A stretch of 64,000 nucleotides of DNA from contig NZ_RBXL01000001.1 of assembly GCF_003634315.1 (NCBI RefSeq), positions 4,692,501 to 4,756,500 on the forward strand, in the 5' to 3' direction. This document shows positions 1 to 10,655 of the stretch, piece by piece. The notes beneath the pieces are model-generated. The model made no database searches. It was given only the letters and a program-made list of their open reading frames with translations, and was not told where the DNA came from. The position numbers were made by a program, and so were the translations under genes. Position 1 is the stretch's first letter. Every line of letters begins with the position of its first letter. Source of the DNA: Thiocapsa rosea (lineage in GTDB: Bacteria; Pseudomonadota; Gammaproteobacteria; Chromatiales; Chromatiaceae).

Positions 1-1444
1 CAAGCGGCGCCGGTGCGGTCTCCGCGACGCTCGGGCGAGCCGGCTCCATCCACGGCGGCGGCTCGAACACACTCGGATTTCCGCGATTTTCCAGGAACTT
101 CAGGCCGACCTGCGGAAACAGCGCATAGGTCAGCACATCGTCCACGACATCCGAGGCAAGCGCGATGGTGCGCTCCTCGGCCAGGCGCTGGAGTTCCGTG
201 GTGAGGACATCGAGCTCAGGCATGAGATTGTCGGCAGGACGGCAGGTGATCGGCACCTCGCCCTCGCCCAAGACGCGCTGTTGGAGTTCGACATTGACCG
301 GAGCCGGAGTCGCACCGTACTCGCCCTTGAGGACGCCGGCGGTCTCGTTGGTGATGCTCTTGTAACGCTCGCCCATCAGGACGTTGAGCACGGCCTGGCT
401 GCCGACGATCTGGGAGGTCGGCGTCACCAGCGGGATGAACCCCAGTTCCTCGCGCACCCTGGGGATCTCGGCAAGCACTTCGTCGAGACGGTCGGTGGCC
501 CCCTGCTCGCGCAGCTGGTTCTCCATGTTGGTGAGCATGCCGCCGGGCACCTGAGCGACCAGGATGCGCGAGTCCACGCCCTTGAGCGCACCTTCGAACT
601 TGGCGTATTTCTTACGGACCTCGCGGAAATAGGCCGCGATTTCTTCGAGCAGGAGGAGATTCAATCCGGTCGAGCGGTCCGTGTCTTCCAAGATGGCGAC
701 CACCGATTCGGTCGGCGAGTGGCCATAGGTCATGCTCATCGAGGAGATGGAGGTATCGACCATGTCGATGCCCGCCTCGGCCGCCTTCAAGATCGTGCAG
801 GTGCTCATGCCGGTCGTGGCGTGGCTCTGCATGGCGATCGGGACGCTGCAGGTCGCCTTCAACCGGGTGACCAGGGCCTCGGCGACATAGGGCTTGAGCA
901 GACCCGCCATGTCCTTGATGCAGATCGAATGGCAACCCATGTCCTCGAGGCGGCGACCCATGTCGACCCAGTACTCCAGATCATGCACCGGGCTGACAGT
1001 ATAGGACATGGTGCCTTGAGCGTGCTTGCCGGTCGCCAAGGCGGCCTTCACCGAGGTCTCGAGGTTGCGCACGTCGTTCATGGCATCGAAGATGCGGAAG
1101 ACGTCGATCCCGTTGAGGGCGGCGCGCTCCACGAAGGTCTCGACCAGATCGTCGGCATAGTGACGGTAGCCGAGCAGGTTTTGACCGCGCAGCAGCATCT
1201 GCTGAGGCGTTTTCGGCATCGCCGCCTTCATCAGTCGCAGCCGCTCCCAGGGGTCTTCGCCGAGATAGCGGATACAGGCATCGAAGGTCGCCCCGCCCCA
1301 GCTCTCGAGCGACCAATAGCCGACCTCGTCCAGCTTGGGTGCGATGGGGAGCATGTCCTCGATGCGCAGACGGGTCGCGAGCAGTGACTGGTGAGCGTCG
1401 CGCAAGACGACATCGGTAATCGCAAGTCGGTTGGATGGCTTCAT
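1..1444 (-). CDS. oadA: Oxaloacetate decarboxylase alpha subunit (partial, runs off the left edge)
   Basis: Carboxyltransferase chain of the biotin-dependent, Na+-pumping oxaloacetate decarboxylase; it moves the carboxyl group from oxaloacetate to biotin in the cytoplasm. ATG at 1444 opens [20 protein letters not shown], with the DRE-TIM-barrel signature [12 protein letters not shown] at residues 14-25. Further on are the family stretches [16 protein letters not shown] and [16 protein letters not shown]. About 481 residues are visible. They end in the conserved [17 protein letters not shown] block and an Ala/Pro-rich linker, so the C-terminal biotinyl domain lies outside the window. The gamma subunit gene is just upstream (177 bp), which favours the decarboxylase over a pyruvate carboxylase B chain. 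A beta (membrane pump) gene is expected to the left but is not seen. Confidence 0.93.
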   Translation of the reverse strand, partial: MKPSNRLAITDVVLRDAHQSLLATRLRIEDMLPIAPKLDEVGYWSLESWGGATFDACIRYLGEDPWERLRLMKAAMPKTPQQMLLRGQNLLGYRHYADDLVETFVERAALNGIDVFRIFDAMNDVRNLETSVKAALATGKHAQGTMSYTVSPVHDLEYWVDMGRRLEDMGCHSICIKDMAGLLKPYVAEALVTRLKATCSVPIAMQSHATTGMSTCTILKAAEAGIDMVDTSISSMSMTYGHSPTESVVAILEDTDRSTGLNLLLLEEIAAYFREVRKKYAKFEGALKGVDSRILVAQVPGGMLTNMENQLREQGATDRLDEVLAEIPRVREELGFIPLVTPTSQIVGSQAVLNVLMGERYKSITNETAGVLKGEYGATPAPVNVELQQRVLGEGEVPITCRPADNLMPELDVLTTELQRLAEERTIALASDVVDDVLTYALFPQVGLKFLENRGNPSVFEPPPWMEPARPSVAETAPAPL

Positions 1445-1621
1445 GCGGGACTCGATCTCGGGGTTGGGTGATACGCGATCAGCGAAGCGTGCGCCGATCG
1501 ACGCACCGGCGCGATGCCTGCGCGACGGGGAGGCCCGTCGCGCTCACGCAGGAGCCGAGCCGATCGGCAGGAAACGGGGAGCGAGCGCAAGGACGCGCGC
1601 ACGGCACGACAGGCATCGGTG

Positions 1622-1882
1622 TCAAGGACGATGACGTCGTCGATGCGCCTGGATCGCCGCGCCGATGACTGCGATCAGTCGCGCGTCATCCTTCGGGGGC
1701 GCGACCGCATGGACCCCGGCCGTCGTCGCCGGGAGCGTCTCCTCTGGGCCCCAGCGAGCAACCGCCTTCGACATCAGCACGAGCAGGCCGACCAGCGTCA
1801 CGAGGAAGGTAAAGACGATGCCCAGGCCGATGGCCATCAGCCAGAGGCCCTCGATCAAGAGATCCGCGACGGCAGTATCCAT
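1622..1882 (-). CDS. oadG: Oxaloacetate decarboxylase gamma subunit
   Basis: Small membrane subunit that ties the alpha and beta chains of the Na+-pumping oxaloacetate decarboxylase together. The 86-aa protein has one strong membrane segment (about residues 8-38), then a polar tail ending in a His/Arg-rich stretch, HRRRHRP. In the family such a tail binds metal and helps assembly. It starts 15 bp after the purA stop, so it is probably read from the hisZ-purA transcript. Small size limits sequence certainty, but length, topology and the adjacent oadA agree. Confidence 0.85.
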   Translation of the reverse strand: MDTAVADLLIEGLWLMAIGLGIVFTFLVTLVGLLVLMSKAVARWGPEETLPATTAGVHAVAPPKDDARLIAVIGAAIQAHRRRHRP

Positions 1883-1897
1883 AACATTAGGAAGGCA

Positions 1898-3199
<1,302 letters not shown>

Positions 3200-3203
3200 T
3201 CAT

Positions 3204-4388
3204 CTACTCCGCGAGGATATCGTCTAGTTCCCAACGCCCGTCACGCTCGACCAGCACCTGCCGGCAGCCCGGATCGCGCAGATCCTGCTCGAGTCCGGGG
3301 AGCGCATGGATCACGCGCCGTCCGGCGGCACGGAGCCGATCGACGGCTTCCTGCAATGCCGGCTCGGTCGACCAAGGCGCGTAGATCGCCGCGTCGCTCA
3401 TGTCGGCGTGTTGCCCGTGGCGCAGCAGCTCCTTCAAATCCGTACTGAACCCGACCGCGGGACGTGCTCGACCGAACACGCGTCCGATGTCGTCGTAACG
3501 ACCGCCGCGCGCGATCTCCAGACCCCAGCCGGGAACGAAGGCGGCAAAAACCGCCCCCGTCTTATACCGGTAACCGCGCAGCTCCGCCAGATCGTAATGG
3601 ATGGACACATCCGGGATCCAGCGACCGAGCTCGTCGGCGAGTCGACGCAGATAGTCGACTGCCTCGCGAACCGGGCGATCGGCCTCGCGCAGGATCGTCT
3701 CGGCGCGCGCGAGTGCATCGACCCCGTTGAGCTCCGCCAAGGCGGACAACATGCGTGCCGGTGCGCCGCCGATACCGAGCTCCGCGATCAGTGCCTCGAT
3801 CTCCGGAACGGCCTTACGCTGGAGTGCATCGAAGAGGGCGTGCTCGCCGGCCGGCGACAAGTCGGCCTGCCGGGCAAGCCCGCGGTAGATGCCGACGTGC
3901 CCCAGATCCAGATAGGTCTCCCGAATCCCGGCGGCACGTAAGGTCAACATGATCAGCCGCAGGATCTCGGTATCGCTCTCGATCCCCGAGTGCCCGTAGA
4001 TCTCGGCGCCGATCTGCAACGGACTGCGCGTGCCGGCGAATCCGTCGCTGCGGGTATGCAGGACGGTGCCGAGATAACACAGCCGTGTCGGGGCGTCGCG
4101 TCTGAGATGGTGTGCATCGATCCGAGCGACCTGCGGGGTCATATCGGCACGCACCCCGAGCATGCGCCCGCTGAGCTGGTCGGTCAGCTTGAAGGTCTGG
4201 AGGTCGAGATCCTGGCCGGTTCCCGTCAGAAGGGATTCCAGATAGTCGATGAAGGGCGGGATGACGAGCTCGTAGCCCCAGCTCGCGTAAAGATCCAACA
4301 GCTCGCGCCGCAGCGTCTCCATGACCCGCGCCTGCGCAGGCAGTACCTCGTCGATCCCGGCCGGCAGCAGCCAGCGTTCCTCGTTCAT
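3204..4388 (-). CDS. hisZ: ATP phosphoribosyltransferase regulatory subunit HisZ
   Basis: A histidyl-tRNA-synthetase-like protein that pairs with the short form of HisG to make the first enzyme of histidine biosynthesis; it carries regulation, not catalysis. About 394 aa. Class II synthetase-fold motifs are visible: DMTPQVARIDAHHLR, a YLGTVLHTR strand, RYKTGAVFAAFVPG and ARGGRYDDIGRVFG. The open frame extends 20 codons further to 4448, but those codons run into a dispersed repeat (4429-4515). The ATG at 4388 (MNEERWLLPAGIDEVLP) matches the usual family N-terminus, so it is chosen. No clear Shine-Dalgarno sequence is visible. hisZ followed by purA is a common proteobacterial arrangement. Confidence 0.93.
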   Translation of the reverse strand: MNEERWLLPAGIDEVLPAQARVMETLRRELLDLYASWGYELVIPPFIDYLESLLTGTGQDLDLQTFKLTDQLSGRMLGVRADMTPQVARIDAHHLRRDAPTRLCYLGTVLHTRSDGFAGTRSPLQIGAEIYGHSGIESDTEILRLIMLTLRAAGIRETYLDLGHVGIYRGLARQADLSPAGEHALFDALQRKAVPEIEALIAELGIGGAPARMLSALAELNGVDALARAETILREADRPVREAVDYLRRLADELGRWIPDVSIHYDLAELRGYRYKTGAVFAAFVPGWGLEIARGGRYDDIGRVFGRARPAVGFSTDLKELLRHGQHADMSDAAIYAPWSTEPALQEAVDRLRAAGRRVIHALPGLEQDLRDPGCRQVLVERDGRWELDDILAE

Positions 4389-4428
4389 GCGTTCAGTAGC
4401 CCCGGTTGTTCTGTCACGATCGACGCAC

Positions 4429-4515
4429 TTAAACCGCGCCGGCTCCAACGGTCGTCACGTCTGCCGGGGCCGACCCCATCCAAAAACATCAGCATACCTC
4501 GCTGGGCGCGATTTA
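4429..4515 (+). repeat. Type B inverted-end intergenic element, forward copy
   Basis: An 87-bp copy with ends TTAAACCGCGCC and GGGCGCGATTTA. The right end is slightly degraded. The interior reads GGCTCCAACGGTCGTC and later CATCAGCATACC, like the copies at 7287-7370 and (reversed) 32127-32213. It fills most of the space between the DUF2065 gene and hisZ. Confidence 0.85.
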
Positions 4516-4527
4516 TGGCGAAGGGCG

Positions 4528-4731
4528 TCAGTTGACCAAATACAGCAATCCGACGCCCGACAGCATGCTGGCCAAGCCGGCAATCCGCAGTGCCCGTTTG
4601 TCCTCGGCGGCGATCAGCAGGAGAACGCGTCGAAACCCGTCCGGATTCAGAAAAGGCCAAATGCCTTCGATAACCAGCACGAGCGCAACCGCCACCAAGA
4701 CATCATGCAGCAACACGTGACTCCGCAACAT
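4528..4731 (-). CDS. DUF2065 (YjeT-like) small membrane protein
   Basis: About 67 aa from the ATG at 4731. It has two hydrophobic stretches: LVAVALVLVIEGIWPFLNP at the N-terminal side and a C-terminal LASMLSGVGLLYLVN. This is the DUF2065 pattern of E. coli YjeT, whose function is unknown. Its place between hflC and purA/hisZ is the conserved one. The open frame reaches 4767, but the longer start adds a polar leader not typical of the family. A hairpin terminator separates it from hflC. Confidence 0.8.
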   Translation of the reverse strand: MLRSHVLLHDVLVAVALVLVIEGIWPFLNPDGFRRVLLLIAAEDKRALRIAGLASMLSGVGLLYLVN

Positions 4732-4891
4732 CCGATTCGGATCCGAGTGCGCAGTCGCCGTGCGCATCGGCCAAAGGCGGGCATCTTTTCAGACGACGGC
4801 GCATTTGTCCAACGCGAGTCGCGTGCCGGCGCCCCGCGCGGCGTCGCGCGCCGTCGTGCGGATCTGCAGGAAATCTTACAAGCGCACACAC

Positions 4892-4919
4892 AAAAACGCC
4901 TCGGAAATCCGAGGCGTTT
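4892..4919 (-). terminator. Rho-independent terminator after hflC
   Basis: Perfect 11-bp stem (AAACGCCTCGG at 4894-4904 with its complement at 4909-4919) and an AAAT loop. On the minus strand the stem is followed by TTTTT. It lies 40 bp past the hflC stop, so it should end or attenuate the hflX-hflK-hflC transcript before the DUF2065 gene. Confidence 0.85.
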
Positions 4920-4959
4920 GGTGTAGCCGAGACCTTCGGTCAGGCCCGAAAGGCCCGGA

Positions 4960-5829
4960 TCATTTTCCGGTCGGGTCGCGGAAGAATCGGAAAAAATCCG
5001 AGTCCGGCTCCAAAACCATGACGTCCCGCTCCTGCCCGAGGGAGGATCGATAGGCGCTCAAACTGCGGAAGAACGCGTAGAACTCGCGATCCTGGTTGAA
5101 GGCGTTGGCGAAGATCTGCGACGCTCGCGCGTCACCCTCGCCTCGTGTCTCCTCGGACTCGCGAAAGGCTTCGGCCACGATAACGGTCCGCTGACGATCC
5201 GCATCGGCGCGGATACGCTCGGCAGCCTCGCCGCCCTGCGCCCGCAGGTCCCTGGCGACCCGCTCACGCTCGGCACGCATCCGCGAGTAGACGGATTCGC
5301 TGACCTCCGGAGGCAAATCGATCTTCTTCACCCGCACGTCAACGACCTCGATCCCGAGATCTTGAGCGTTCTCGTTCACCTCTTTGGTCAACAACGCCAT
5401 CAGCGCAAGACGATCGTCCGAGACGACCTCCTGGATCGTGCGTTTGCCGAACTCGTTACGCAGGCTCGTATTGACACGTTCGGACAGGAGTCGTGAGGTT
5501 CGTGCCACGTTGCCGCCGGTCGAGCGGAAGAACTGCGCGGCGTTGGAGATGCGCCATTTGGTGTAGGAGTCGACGATCACGTCCTTTTTCTCGACCGTCA
5601 GGAAACGCTCAGGACGCGCATCCATGGTCTGAATGCGTCGATCGAACACCTTGATGTTGTTGAGGACCGGCACCTTGAAGTGCAGACCGGGCCGGTAGTC
5701 GTCGCCGACGATCTGACCGAGCCGCAGCTTGATCGCCACCTCGTACTGCTGCACGACGAAGGTGAAGGCGTAGATCGCGATCACGAGACCGGCCAGGCCC
5801 AGCGGCAGGAAGGTTTTCAACTTATTCAT
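4960..5829 (-). CDS. hflC: HflC, membrane modulator of FtsH protease
   Basis: Partner of HflK in the periplasm-facing SPFH complex that surrounds FtsH and limits its proteolysis of membrane proteins. The 289-aa protein has an N-terminal membrane anchor (about residues 8-27), then the band-7/SPFH domain including RPGLHFKVPVLNNIKVFDRRI. A long charged helix (RAERERVARDLRAQGGEAAE) follows, and then a C-terminal domain ending in DSDFFRFFRDPTGK. Its ATG overlaps the hflK stop by one base (TAATG), so translation is probably coupled. Confidence 0.97.
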   Translation of the reverse strand: MNKLKTFLPLGLAGLVIAIYAFTFVVQQYEVAIKLRLGQIVGDDYRPGLHFKVPVLNNIKVFDRRIQTMDARPERFLTVEKKDVIVDSYTKWRISNAAQFFRSTGGNVARTSRLLSERVNTSLRNEFGKRTIQEVVSDDRLALMALLTKEVNENAQDLGIEVVDVRVKKIDLPPEVSESVYSRMRAERERVARDLRAQGGEAAERIRADADRQRTVIVAEAFRESEETRGEGDARASQIFANAFNQDREFYAFFRSLSAYRSSLGQERDVMVLEPDSDFFRFFRDPTGK

Positions 5830-7001
5830 TACCGCACCCTCCGATCACGATCGACCGAGCGCTGCGGGCGATCCACCGCTTCCGATGCAACGGCGGGGGA
5901 CGACGCGTCGGGCTTTTCAAGGGCCGCCCCAGCCGGGCGCTGCTTCATGAGTTGGTCGAGCGGGAGGTAGAGGAGGCTGTTTCCGCCATCCTCCACGTCG
6001 ATGATGACCTTGTTGCTATCACCCAAGACCTGCTCCATCGTTTCCAAGTAAAGGCGCTGTCGCGTGACCTCCGGAGCCATGAGGTACTCGGTCAGGATCG
6101 CCGTAAAGCGCGCCGTCTCACCCTCGGACCTGGCAATGACCTGGTCACGATAGGCGCGCGCATCGGCGATGATTCGGGCCGCCTCGCCGCGTGCCTGCGG
6201 AAGGACTTCGTTCGCGTAAGCCTCGGCCTGATTCTCCAACCGCTCTTTGTCCTCGCGTGCCTTGATGGCGTCGTCGAAGGCAGCCTTGACTTGCTCCGGC
6301 GGTTTTGCCGGTTGCATGTTCACCGACGTGACCAGCAAGCCACTCTGGTATTGATCCATGAGCGCCTGAACGCGTTCTTGAATCGTGACGGCCACCGCGC
6401 CGCGACCTTCGGTCATGACGAAGTCGAGCTTGCTGCCGCCGACGGTGACGCGCACCACGGTGACGGTTGCGTCGCGTAGGGTCTGATCCGGATCCGAGAC
6501 CTGAAACAGGTAATCCGCCGCATCTTGGATACGCGATTGCACGGTCAGCTCCACATCGACGATGTTTTCGTCCTGAGTCAACATCGAGGCGGAATGGCTG
6601 AAGGTGGAAATCTCGTCGACATTGACCTTGACGACCCTCTCGAACGGCCGGGGGACATGCCAATGAGGGCCCGGGCCGGTGGTATCGACATAGGCACCGA
6701 AGCGCGTCACGACACCTCTTTCGGCAGGCTCGACGATGTAGATGCCGGTCGCCAGCCAGATGACCAGCAGGACACCTGCGATGATCCCGACGGCTCGCGA
6801 GCTGAAATCGCCGCCCGGCAGATTGAATCCACCGCCACCGCCGGAGGCGCCGCCACCCGAGGGTTTGTTGCCGCCGAACAGTCCGCCGAGTCGCTCCTGA
6901 AGCTTTCGCACGACCTCGTCGAGGTCGGGAGGACCCTGCTCGCCGCCGCCCTTGCCGCTCCAAGGGTCTTTGTTACCGCCACCTGGCTCGTTCCAGGCCA
7001 T
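5829..7001 (-). CDS. hflK: HflK, membrane modulator of FtsH protease
   Basis: SPFH/band-7 partner of HflC. About 390 aa from the ATG at 7001, chosen because GGAG lies just upstream and the product opens MAWNEPGGGNKDPWSG as in other HflK proteins. The open frame to 7166 adds 55 untypical residues. A Gly-rich cytoplasmic N-terminus (about 1-65) is followed by a membrane segment and the SPFH domain with AERGVVTRFGAYVDTTGPG. The HflK-typical QPAKPPEQVKAAFDDAIKAR comes later. The C-terminal tail (KQRPAGAALEKPDASSPAV) is Ala/Pro-rich. The gap to hflX contains an A-B repeat composite. Confidence 0.97.
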   Translation of the reverse strand: MAWNEPGGGNKDPWSGKGGGEQGPPDLDEVVRKLQERLGGLFGGNKPSGGGASGGGGGFNLPGGDFSSRAVGIIAGVLLVIWLATGIYIVEPAERGVVTRFGAYVDTTGPGPHWHVPRPFERVVKVNVDEISTFSHSASMLTQDENIVDVELTVQSRIQDAADYLFQVSDPDQTLRDATVTVVRVTVGGSKLDFVMTEGRGAVAVTIQERVQALMDQYQSGLLVTSVNMQPAKPPEQVKAAFDDAIKAREDKERLENQAEAYANEVLPQARGEAARIIADARAYRDQVIARSEGETARFTAILTEYLMAPEVTRQRLYLETMEQVLGDSNKVIIDVEDGGNSLLYLPLDQLMKQRPAGAALEKPDASSPAVASEAVDRPQRSVDRDRRVR

Positions 7002-7180
7002 AGCTTCTCCGTCTGTCGAATTCGACTGTTGATGTTGGGTTGAGAGGCGCTTCCGCACCGAATGTGCGGTTTGAGAGAAGGGCGCGCACGGTCGTCGCTG
7101 CACGTTCCGGACGCTCAAGCCCTCGGATGACCTCTTCAGAGTGCCGACGAAGCGCGAGGATATCAAGCAAAGATGCGACC

Positions 7181-7370
7181 TAAACCGCGTCCAAGGCGAG
7201 ATGTCGTCTTTAGAGTGAGTCCGGCGTTTGGTGCATACACGGCCCTTGGCGGGGACGCGGTTTAAAATACGATCGTTTCAAATCTCTTAAACCGCGCCGT
7301 CTCCAGCGGCCGTCGAGTCCGGGGCCGATCCCGTGCAAAAAACATCGCATCCCGCGCCGGGCGCGGTTTA
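7181..7370 (+). repeat. Composite A + AT-rich spacer + B inverted-end elements
   Basis: Type A copy at 7181-7264 (TAAACCGCGTCC...GACGCGGTTTA, 84 bp), then a 22-bp spacer, then a type B copy at 7287-7370 (TTAAACCGCGCC...GGCGCGGTTTA). It lies in the 567-bp gap between hflX and hflK. Nothing else convincing is seen in that gap: 7371-7568 holds no supported gene. Confidence 0.9.
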
Positions 7371-7568
7371 GTGTTGAACCACGCCGCACCGAGATCGAGG
7401 ACAGCTCCAAAGCCAAACGCAAAATGAAAATGACGCATTTCGCTCTGAGCGCGGTTGACGTCGATCGGCTACGCTCCCGATTTTAGGTGAACGACATGGC
7501 CAAGGGCAAACGACGCAGAGCGACCACGCGGGTCGAAACGGGCACCGCGGGTGTCTCCGATCTGTCCG

Positions 7569-8855
7569 TCAAACACCCTCTTTGTCCTCTGAAAAGCGAG
7601 CGTTCCTCGCCGCAAGACGCTCTCGATCCGGTCGCCCGATGATGAGATCCATCGACCATCCCCCCGCCGGTTTGGCCACGTCCGAGATGATCTGCGCATG
7701 CTCGAACAACCAAGCGCGCAGGCGCCCTTCCTCCGGCTCGAGATCCAGCGAGCAGCGAATCCGATCGCGCCCCAGCCACTCGGAGATCGCCTGCAACAGT
7801 AGATCGACCCCGGCGCCCGTGTGTGCGGACAACCAGACGCGGCTCGGCAAGCCGGCTGCATCCCGCTCGATTCGCGGCGACTCGTCGGGCAGCAGATCGA
7901 CCTTGTTGTAGACCTCCAGACGCGGGATCTCGTCGCTGCCGATCTCGGCGAGCACCTGCTCCACGTCAGCCGCGAGACGGGCCCGATGCGGTGCCGATGC
8001 CTCCACGACATGGAGCAACAGCGCCGCACTGCGCGTCTCCTCGAGCGTCGAGCGGAACGCCGCCACCAATTCATGCGGAAGCCGACCGACGAAGCCGACC
8101 GTATCGGCCACCAGCACCCGGCCGCCGTCCGGGAGGGTCAGACGACGCAGGGTCGGATCCAAGGTCGCGAAGAGTTGATCGGCCTGAAAGACGCCGGCCT
8201 CGGTCAGACGGTTGAAGAGTGTCGACTTGCCCGCGTTGGTATAGCCCACGAGCGAGAGCACCGGAAGCTCGGCTTTGTCGCGTGCCTTGCGCCCTTGAGC
8301 GCGTTGCACCTGGATGCGATCCAGACGCCGATCAAGTACGGTCATCCGCTTGGAGAGGAGCCGACGGTCAGTCTCGAGCTGGGTCTCGCCGGGTCCGCGC
8401 AAGCCGATACCGCCCTTTTGACGCTCCAAGTGGGTCCATCCGCGCACCAGTCGGGTCGACATGTGCTTGAGCTGTGCAAGCTCGACCTGCAGCTTGCCTT
8501 CGAACGAGCGCGCACGCTGCGCGAAGATGTCGAGAATCAGACCCGAGCGATCCACGACGCGGCATTTGACCAGGCGCTCGAGATTACGCTCCTGGCCGGG
8601 CGAGAGCGGATGATTGAAGATCACCAGCTCGGCTTCGGTGCCCGCGACCAGCGCGATCAGCTCGTCGCACTTGCCGGTTCCGATAAAGAGCTTCGGATCG
8701 GGTGTCGCGCGCGAACCGCCCAGGGTGCCGACGACCTCCGCGCCCGCAGCGACCGCCAGGCGCCGAAACTCCTCGCGCTCGTCGGGCTCGGCGGTCGAGC
8801 CGATGTCCAAGTGCACCAAAACAGCGCGCTCGCCGGCGCTCGGGCGCTCAAACAC
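7569..8855 (-). CDS. hflX: GTPase HflX, ribosome-associated
   Basis: GTP-binding protein that acts on ribosomes, known in E. coli as a heat-stress ribosome-splitting factor. 428 aa, family length. The HflX N-terminal domain ends in the Gly-rich QKGGIGLRGPGETQLETDRR (about 146-165). The G domain follows: G1 GYTNAGKST (204-212), G2 TLDPT, G3 DTVGFV, G4 NKVD. The start is GTG at 8855 with GGAGG a few bases upstream. It follows hfq by 59 bp, so hfq-hflX are probably co-transcribed. Confidence 0.97.
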   Translation of the reverse strand: MFERPSAGERAVLVHLDIGSTAEPDEREEFRRLAVAAGAEVVGTLGGSRATPDPKLFIGTGKCDELIALVAGTEAELVIFNHPLSPGQERNLERLVKCRVVDRSGLILDIFAQRARSFEGKLQVELAQLKHMSTRLVRGWTHLERQKGGIGLRGPGETQLETDRRLLSKRMTVLDRRLDRIQVQRAQGRKARDKAELPVLSLVGYTNAGKSTLFNRLTEAGVFQADQLFATLDPTLRRLTLPDGGRVLVADTVGFVGRLPHELVAAFRSTLEETRSAALLLHVVEASAPHRARLAADVEQVLAEIGSDEIPRLEVYNKVDLLPDESPRIERDAAGLPSRVWLSAHTGAGVDLLLQAISEWLGRDRIRCSLDLEPEEGRLRAWLFEHAQIISDVAKPAGGWSMDLIIGRPDRERLAARNARFSEDKEGV

Positions 8856-8914
8856 GGCAACCTCCTTCGCAGGGAGGAAGGTCCGCGCGCGGGCCGATTA
8901 CGGCCGTCTCCCGG

Positions 8915-9166
8915 TCATGTGTTGCCCGGCTCAGGCAGCACCCCTTCGGCCGGTGGGAGCTTGACGTTTCTCGCGGGCACGACGGTCGATATCGCATGCT
9001 TGTAAATCATCTGGCTGACGTTGTTTTTCAACAACACGACGAACTGATCGAAGGACTCGATCTGGCCCTGCAGTTTGATCCCGTTGACCAAAAAGATGGA
9101 CACGGGGACGCGTTCCTTTCTCAGGGCGTTCAGAAAAGGGTCTTGGAGGCTTTGGCCTTTAGACAT
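8915..9166 (-). CDS. hfq: RNA chaperone Hfq
   Basis: Sm-like hexameric RNA-binding protein that pairs small RNAs with mRNAs. 83 aa from the ATG at 9166, which has AAGGAG upstream. It opens [20 protein letters not shown] and contains the Sm1 core [19 protein letters not shown] and the Sm2 signature [10 protein letters not shown]. The C-terminal tail is short, as in Pseudomonas. The longer open frame to 9253 is not supported. It stands between miaA and hflX as in E. coli. Confidence 0.98.
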   Translation of the reverse strand: MSKGQSLQDPFLNALRKERVPVSIFLVNGIKLQGQIESFDQFVVLLKNNVSQMIYKHAISTVVPARNVKLPPAEGVLPEPGNT

Positions 9167-9318
9167 GGAGTGACTCCTTATTGTTGTGGTCGCCCGATTG
9201 TAGTGGTCGACAAGTGTTGCCCGGCAAAAAGCTCTGGCTGTGATCGCTGCCAATCAAGCCGGGGGGTGGAGCAGACGGGACAGCAGCCGGGACAGGCATA
9301 CCCGCCGAAAAAGCCTCG

Positions 9319-9406
9319 TTTAAACCGCGCCCGGAGCGGTATGCGTCATGTGCTGGACTGGTTTGGCCGTGCCGACTCCGACGACTGTTGGGGTTGGCGC
9401 GGTTTA
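9319..9406 (-). repeat. Type B inverted-end intergenic element, reverse copy
   Basis: An 88-bp copy between hfq and miaA. On the plus strand it reads TTAAACCGCGCCCGGAGCGG, with an interior GACTGTTGGGGTTGGCGCGG and the end GCGCGGTTTA. This is the reverse complement of the copies at 17728 and 24287. The rest of the 473-bp gap (9167-9639) shows no gene I can support. Confidence 0.88.
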
Positions 9407-9639
9407 GTGTCGTCGAAACGCGGCGCTTTGGCCATAGCGCAAGGCACCCGCCCGATCGGTGCCGAAACAACAAAGGCAATCGGTGTGGTCGCAGCAACAC
9501 ACGGGCTTCGTTAGAGGCAACACCTAGCAAATAGAATGCCACGCATCACGGGCCTGAGTCGGATCGCCGGACAAGAAGACACCGCAACGTGCCGCGCGTT
9601 CATGACGCTCGCACCGCAAAGACTCGGCCGGGTTGCGCC

Positions 9640-10641
9640 TCAGCACGGGTGCATCGACGTCGACCGGGCCACCCCGATCAGACGCAGCGCCGCGTCGAGC
9701 GGATCCGGCTCGTCCGCGAGCCAATGGGTCGCCGTCTCGGCACGCAGCCAGGTGAGCTGACGCTTGGCGAGTTGCCTGGATGCGACAATGCCTTTCAGAC
9801 ACATCTCCTCGGCATCGAGCGCGCCGTCGAGATAGCTCCAGACCTGACGATACCCGACCGAACGCATCGACGGCAGATCCGCGGTGAGATCGCCACGCGC
9901 CCGTAGGCGCGCGACCTCCTCCACCAAGCCCTGGTCCAGCATCGTGCGGAAGCGCCGGGCGATGCGCTCGCGCAGCGTTTGGCGATCCGCCGGGGCGCGC
10001 ACAAATTTAAGGAGACGATAGGGCAGATCGGCGCTCGCTTCGGCCGAGGCGATCAAGTCGCTCATCGACCGACCCGTCAGGGCATGAATCTCCAACGCAC
10101 GCTGAATGCGCTGCGGATCGTTCGGGTGGATCCGCGCCGCCGCCTGCGGGTCCAGTCGCTCCAGTCGCGCATGCATCGCGGACCAACCGATGACATCGGC
10201 CTCGTCGGACAAGGCTTGGCGGAGCAGCGGATCCGCGCTCGGCAGTCGGGCCAGGCCCTGTTGCAGCGCCTTGAAATAGAGCATGGTGCCGCCGACCAGA
10301 AGCGGGATCCGGCCCTGCGCGTCGATCTGCGCCATCGCCGCGAGTGCGTCTTCACGGAAGCGCGCGGTCGAGTAGGCCTCGGCGGGGTCCAGGATATCGA
10401 TCAAGCGATGCGGCGCACGGGCCAACACATCGGGTGTCGGCTTGGCCGTGCCGATGTCCATGCCGCGGTACACCATCGCCGAATCGACGCTGATGATCTC
10501 GCATGGCAGACGCGCCACCAGCTCGACGGCCAGATCCGTCTTGCCGGACGCGGTCGGCCCCATGAGCAGGATGGCGAGGGGACGTTGCCCGGACGCGTCG
10601 CTCGACTGCGCCTGCACGGGTTCTTCGCGTGAATCGGTCAC
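9640..10641 (-). CDS. miaA: tRNA dimethylallyltransferase
   Basis: Adds the isopentenyl group to A37 of tRNAs that read UNN codons. About 333 aa if started at GTG 10641, just after the mutL stop; the open frame to 10731 would overlap mutL by 76 bp. The P-loop is [11 protein letters not shown], followed by [18 protein letters not shown] and [10 protein letters not shown], all typical of Mia[21 protein letters not shown] and the later [12 protein letters not shown] also match. It is sandwiched between mutL and hfq as in E. coli. GTG is preceded by GGGA; the exact start is uncertain. Confidence 0.95.
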   Translation of the reverse strand: MTDSREEPVQAQSSDASGQRPLAILLMGPTASGKTDLAVELVARLPCEIISVDSAMVYRGMDIGTAKPTPDVLARAPHRLIDILDPAEAYSTARFREDALAAMAQIDAQGRIPLLVGGTMLYFKALQQGLARLPSADPLLRQALSDEADVIGWSAMHARLERLDPQAAARIHPNDPQRIQRALEIHALTGRSMSDLIASAEASADLPYRLLKFVRAPADRQTLRERIARRFRTMLDQGLVEEVARLRARGDLTADLPSMRSVGYRQVWSYLDGALDAEEMCLKGIVASRQLAKRQLTWLRAETATHWLADEPDPLDAALRLIGVARSTSMHPC

Positions 10642-10655
10642 ATGGGTATCCCGAC

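Noticed and set aside
7496-7642. A 48-codon frame (MAKGKRRRATTRVETG...) between hflX and hflK
   Set aside because: It overlaps the hflX 3' end on the other strand, has no clear ribosome site and matches no family.
9254-9639. Possible small gene between hfq and miaA
   Set aside because: The only frames include the type B element, whose translation gives recurrent meaningless LNRA-like peptides seen at other copies too.
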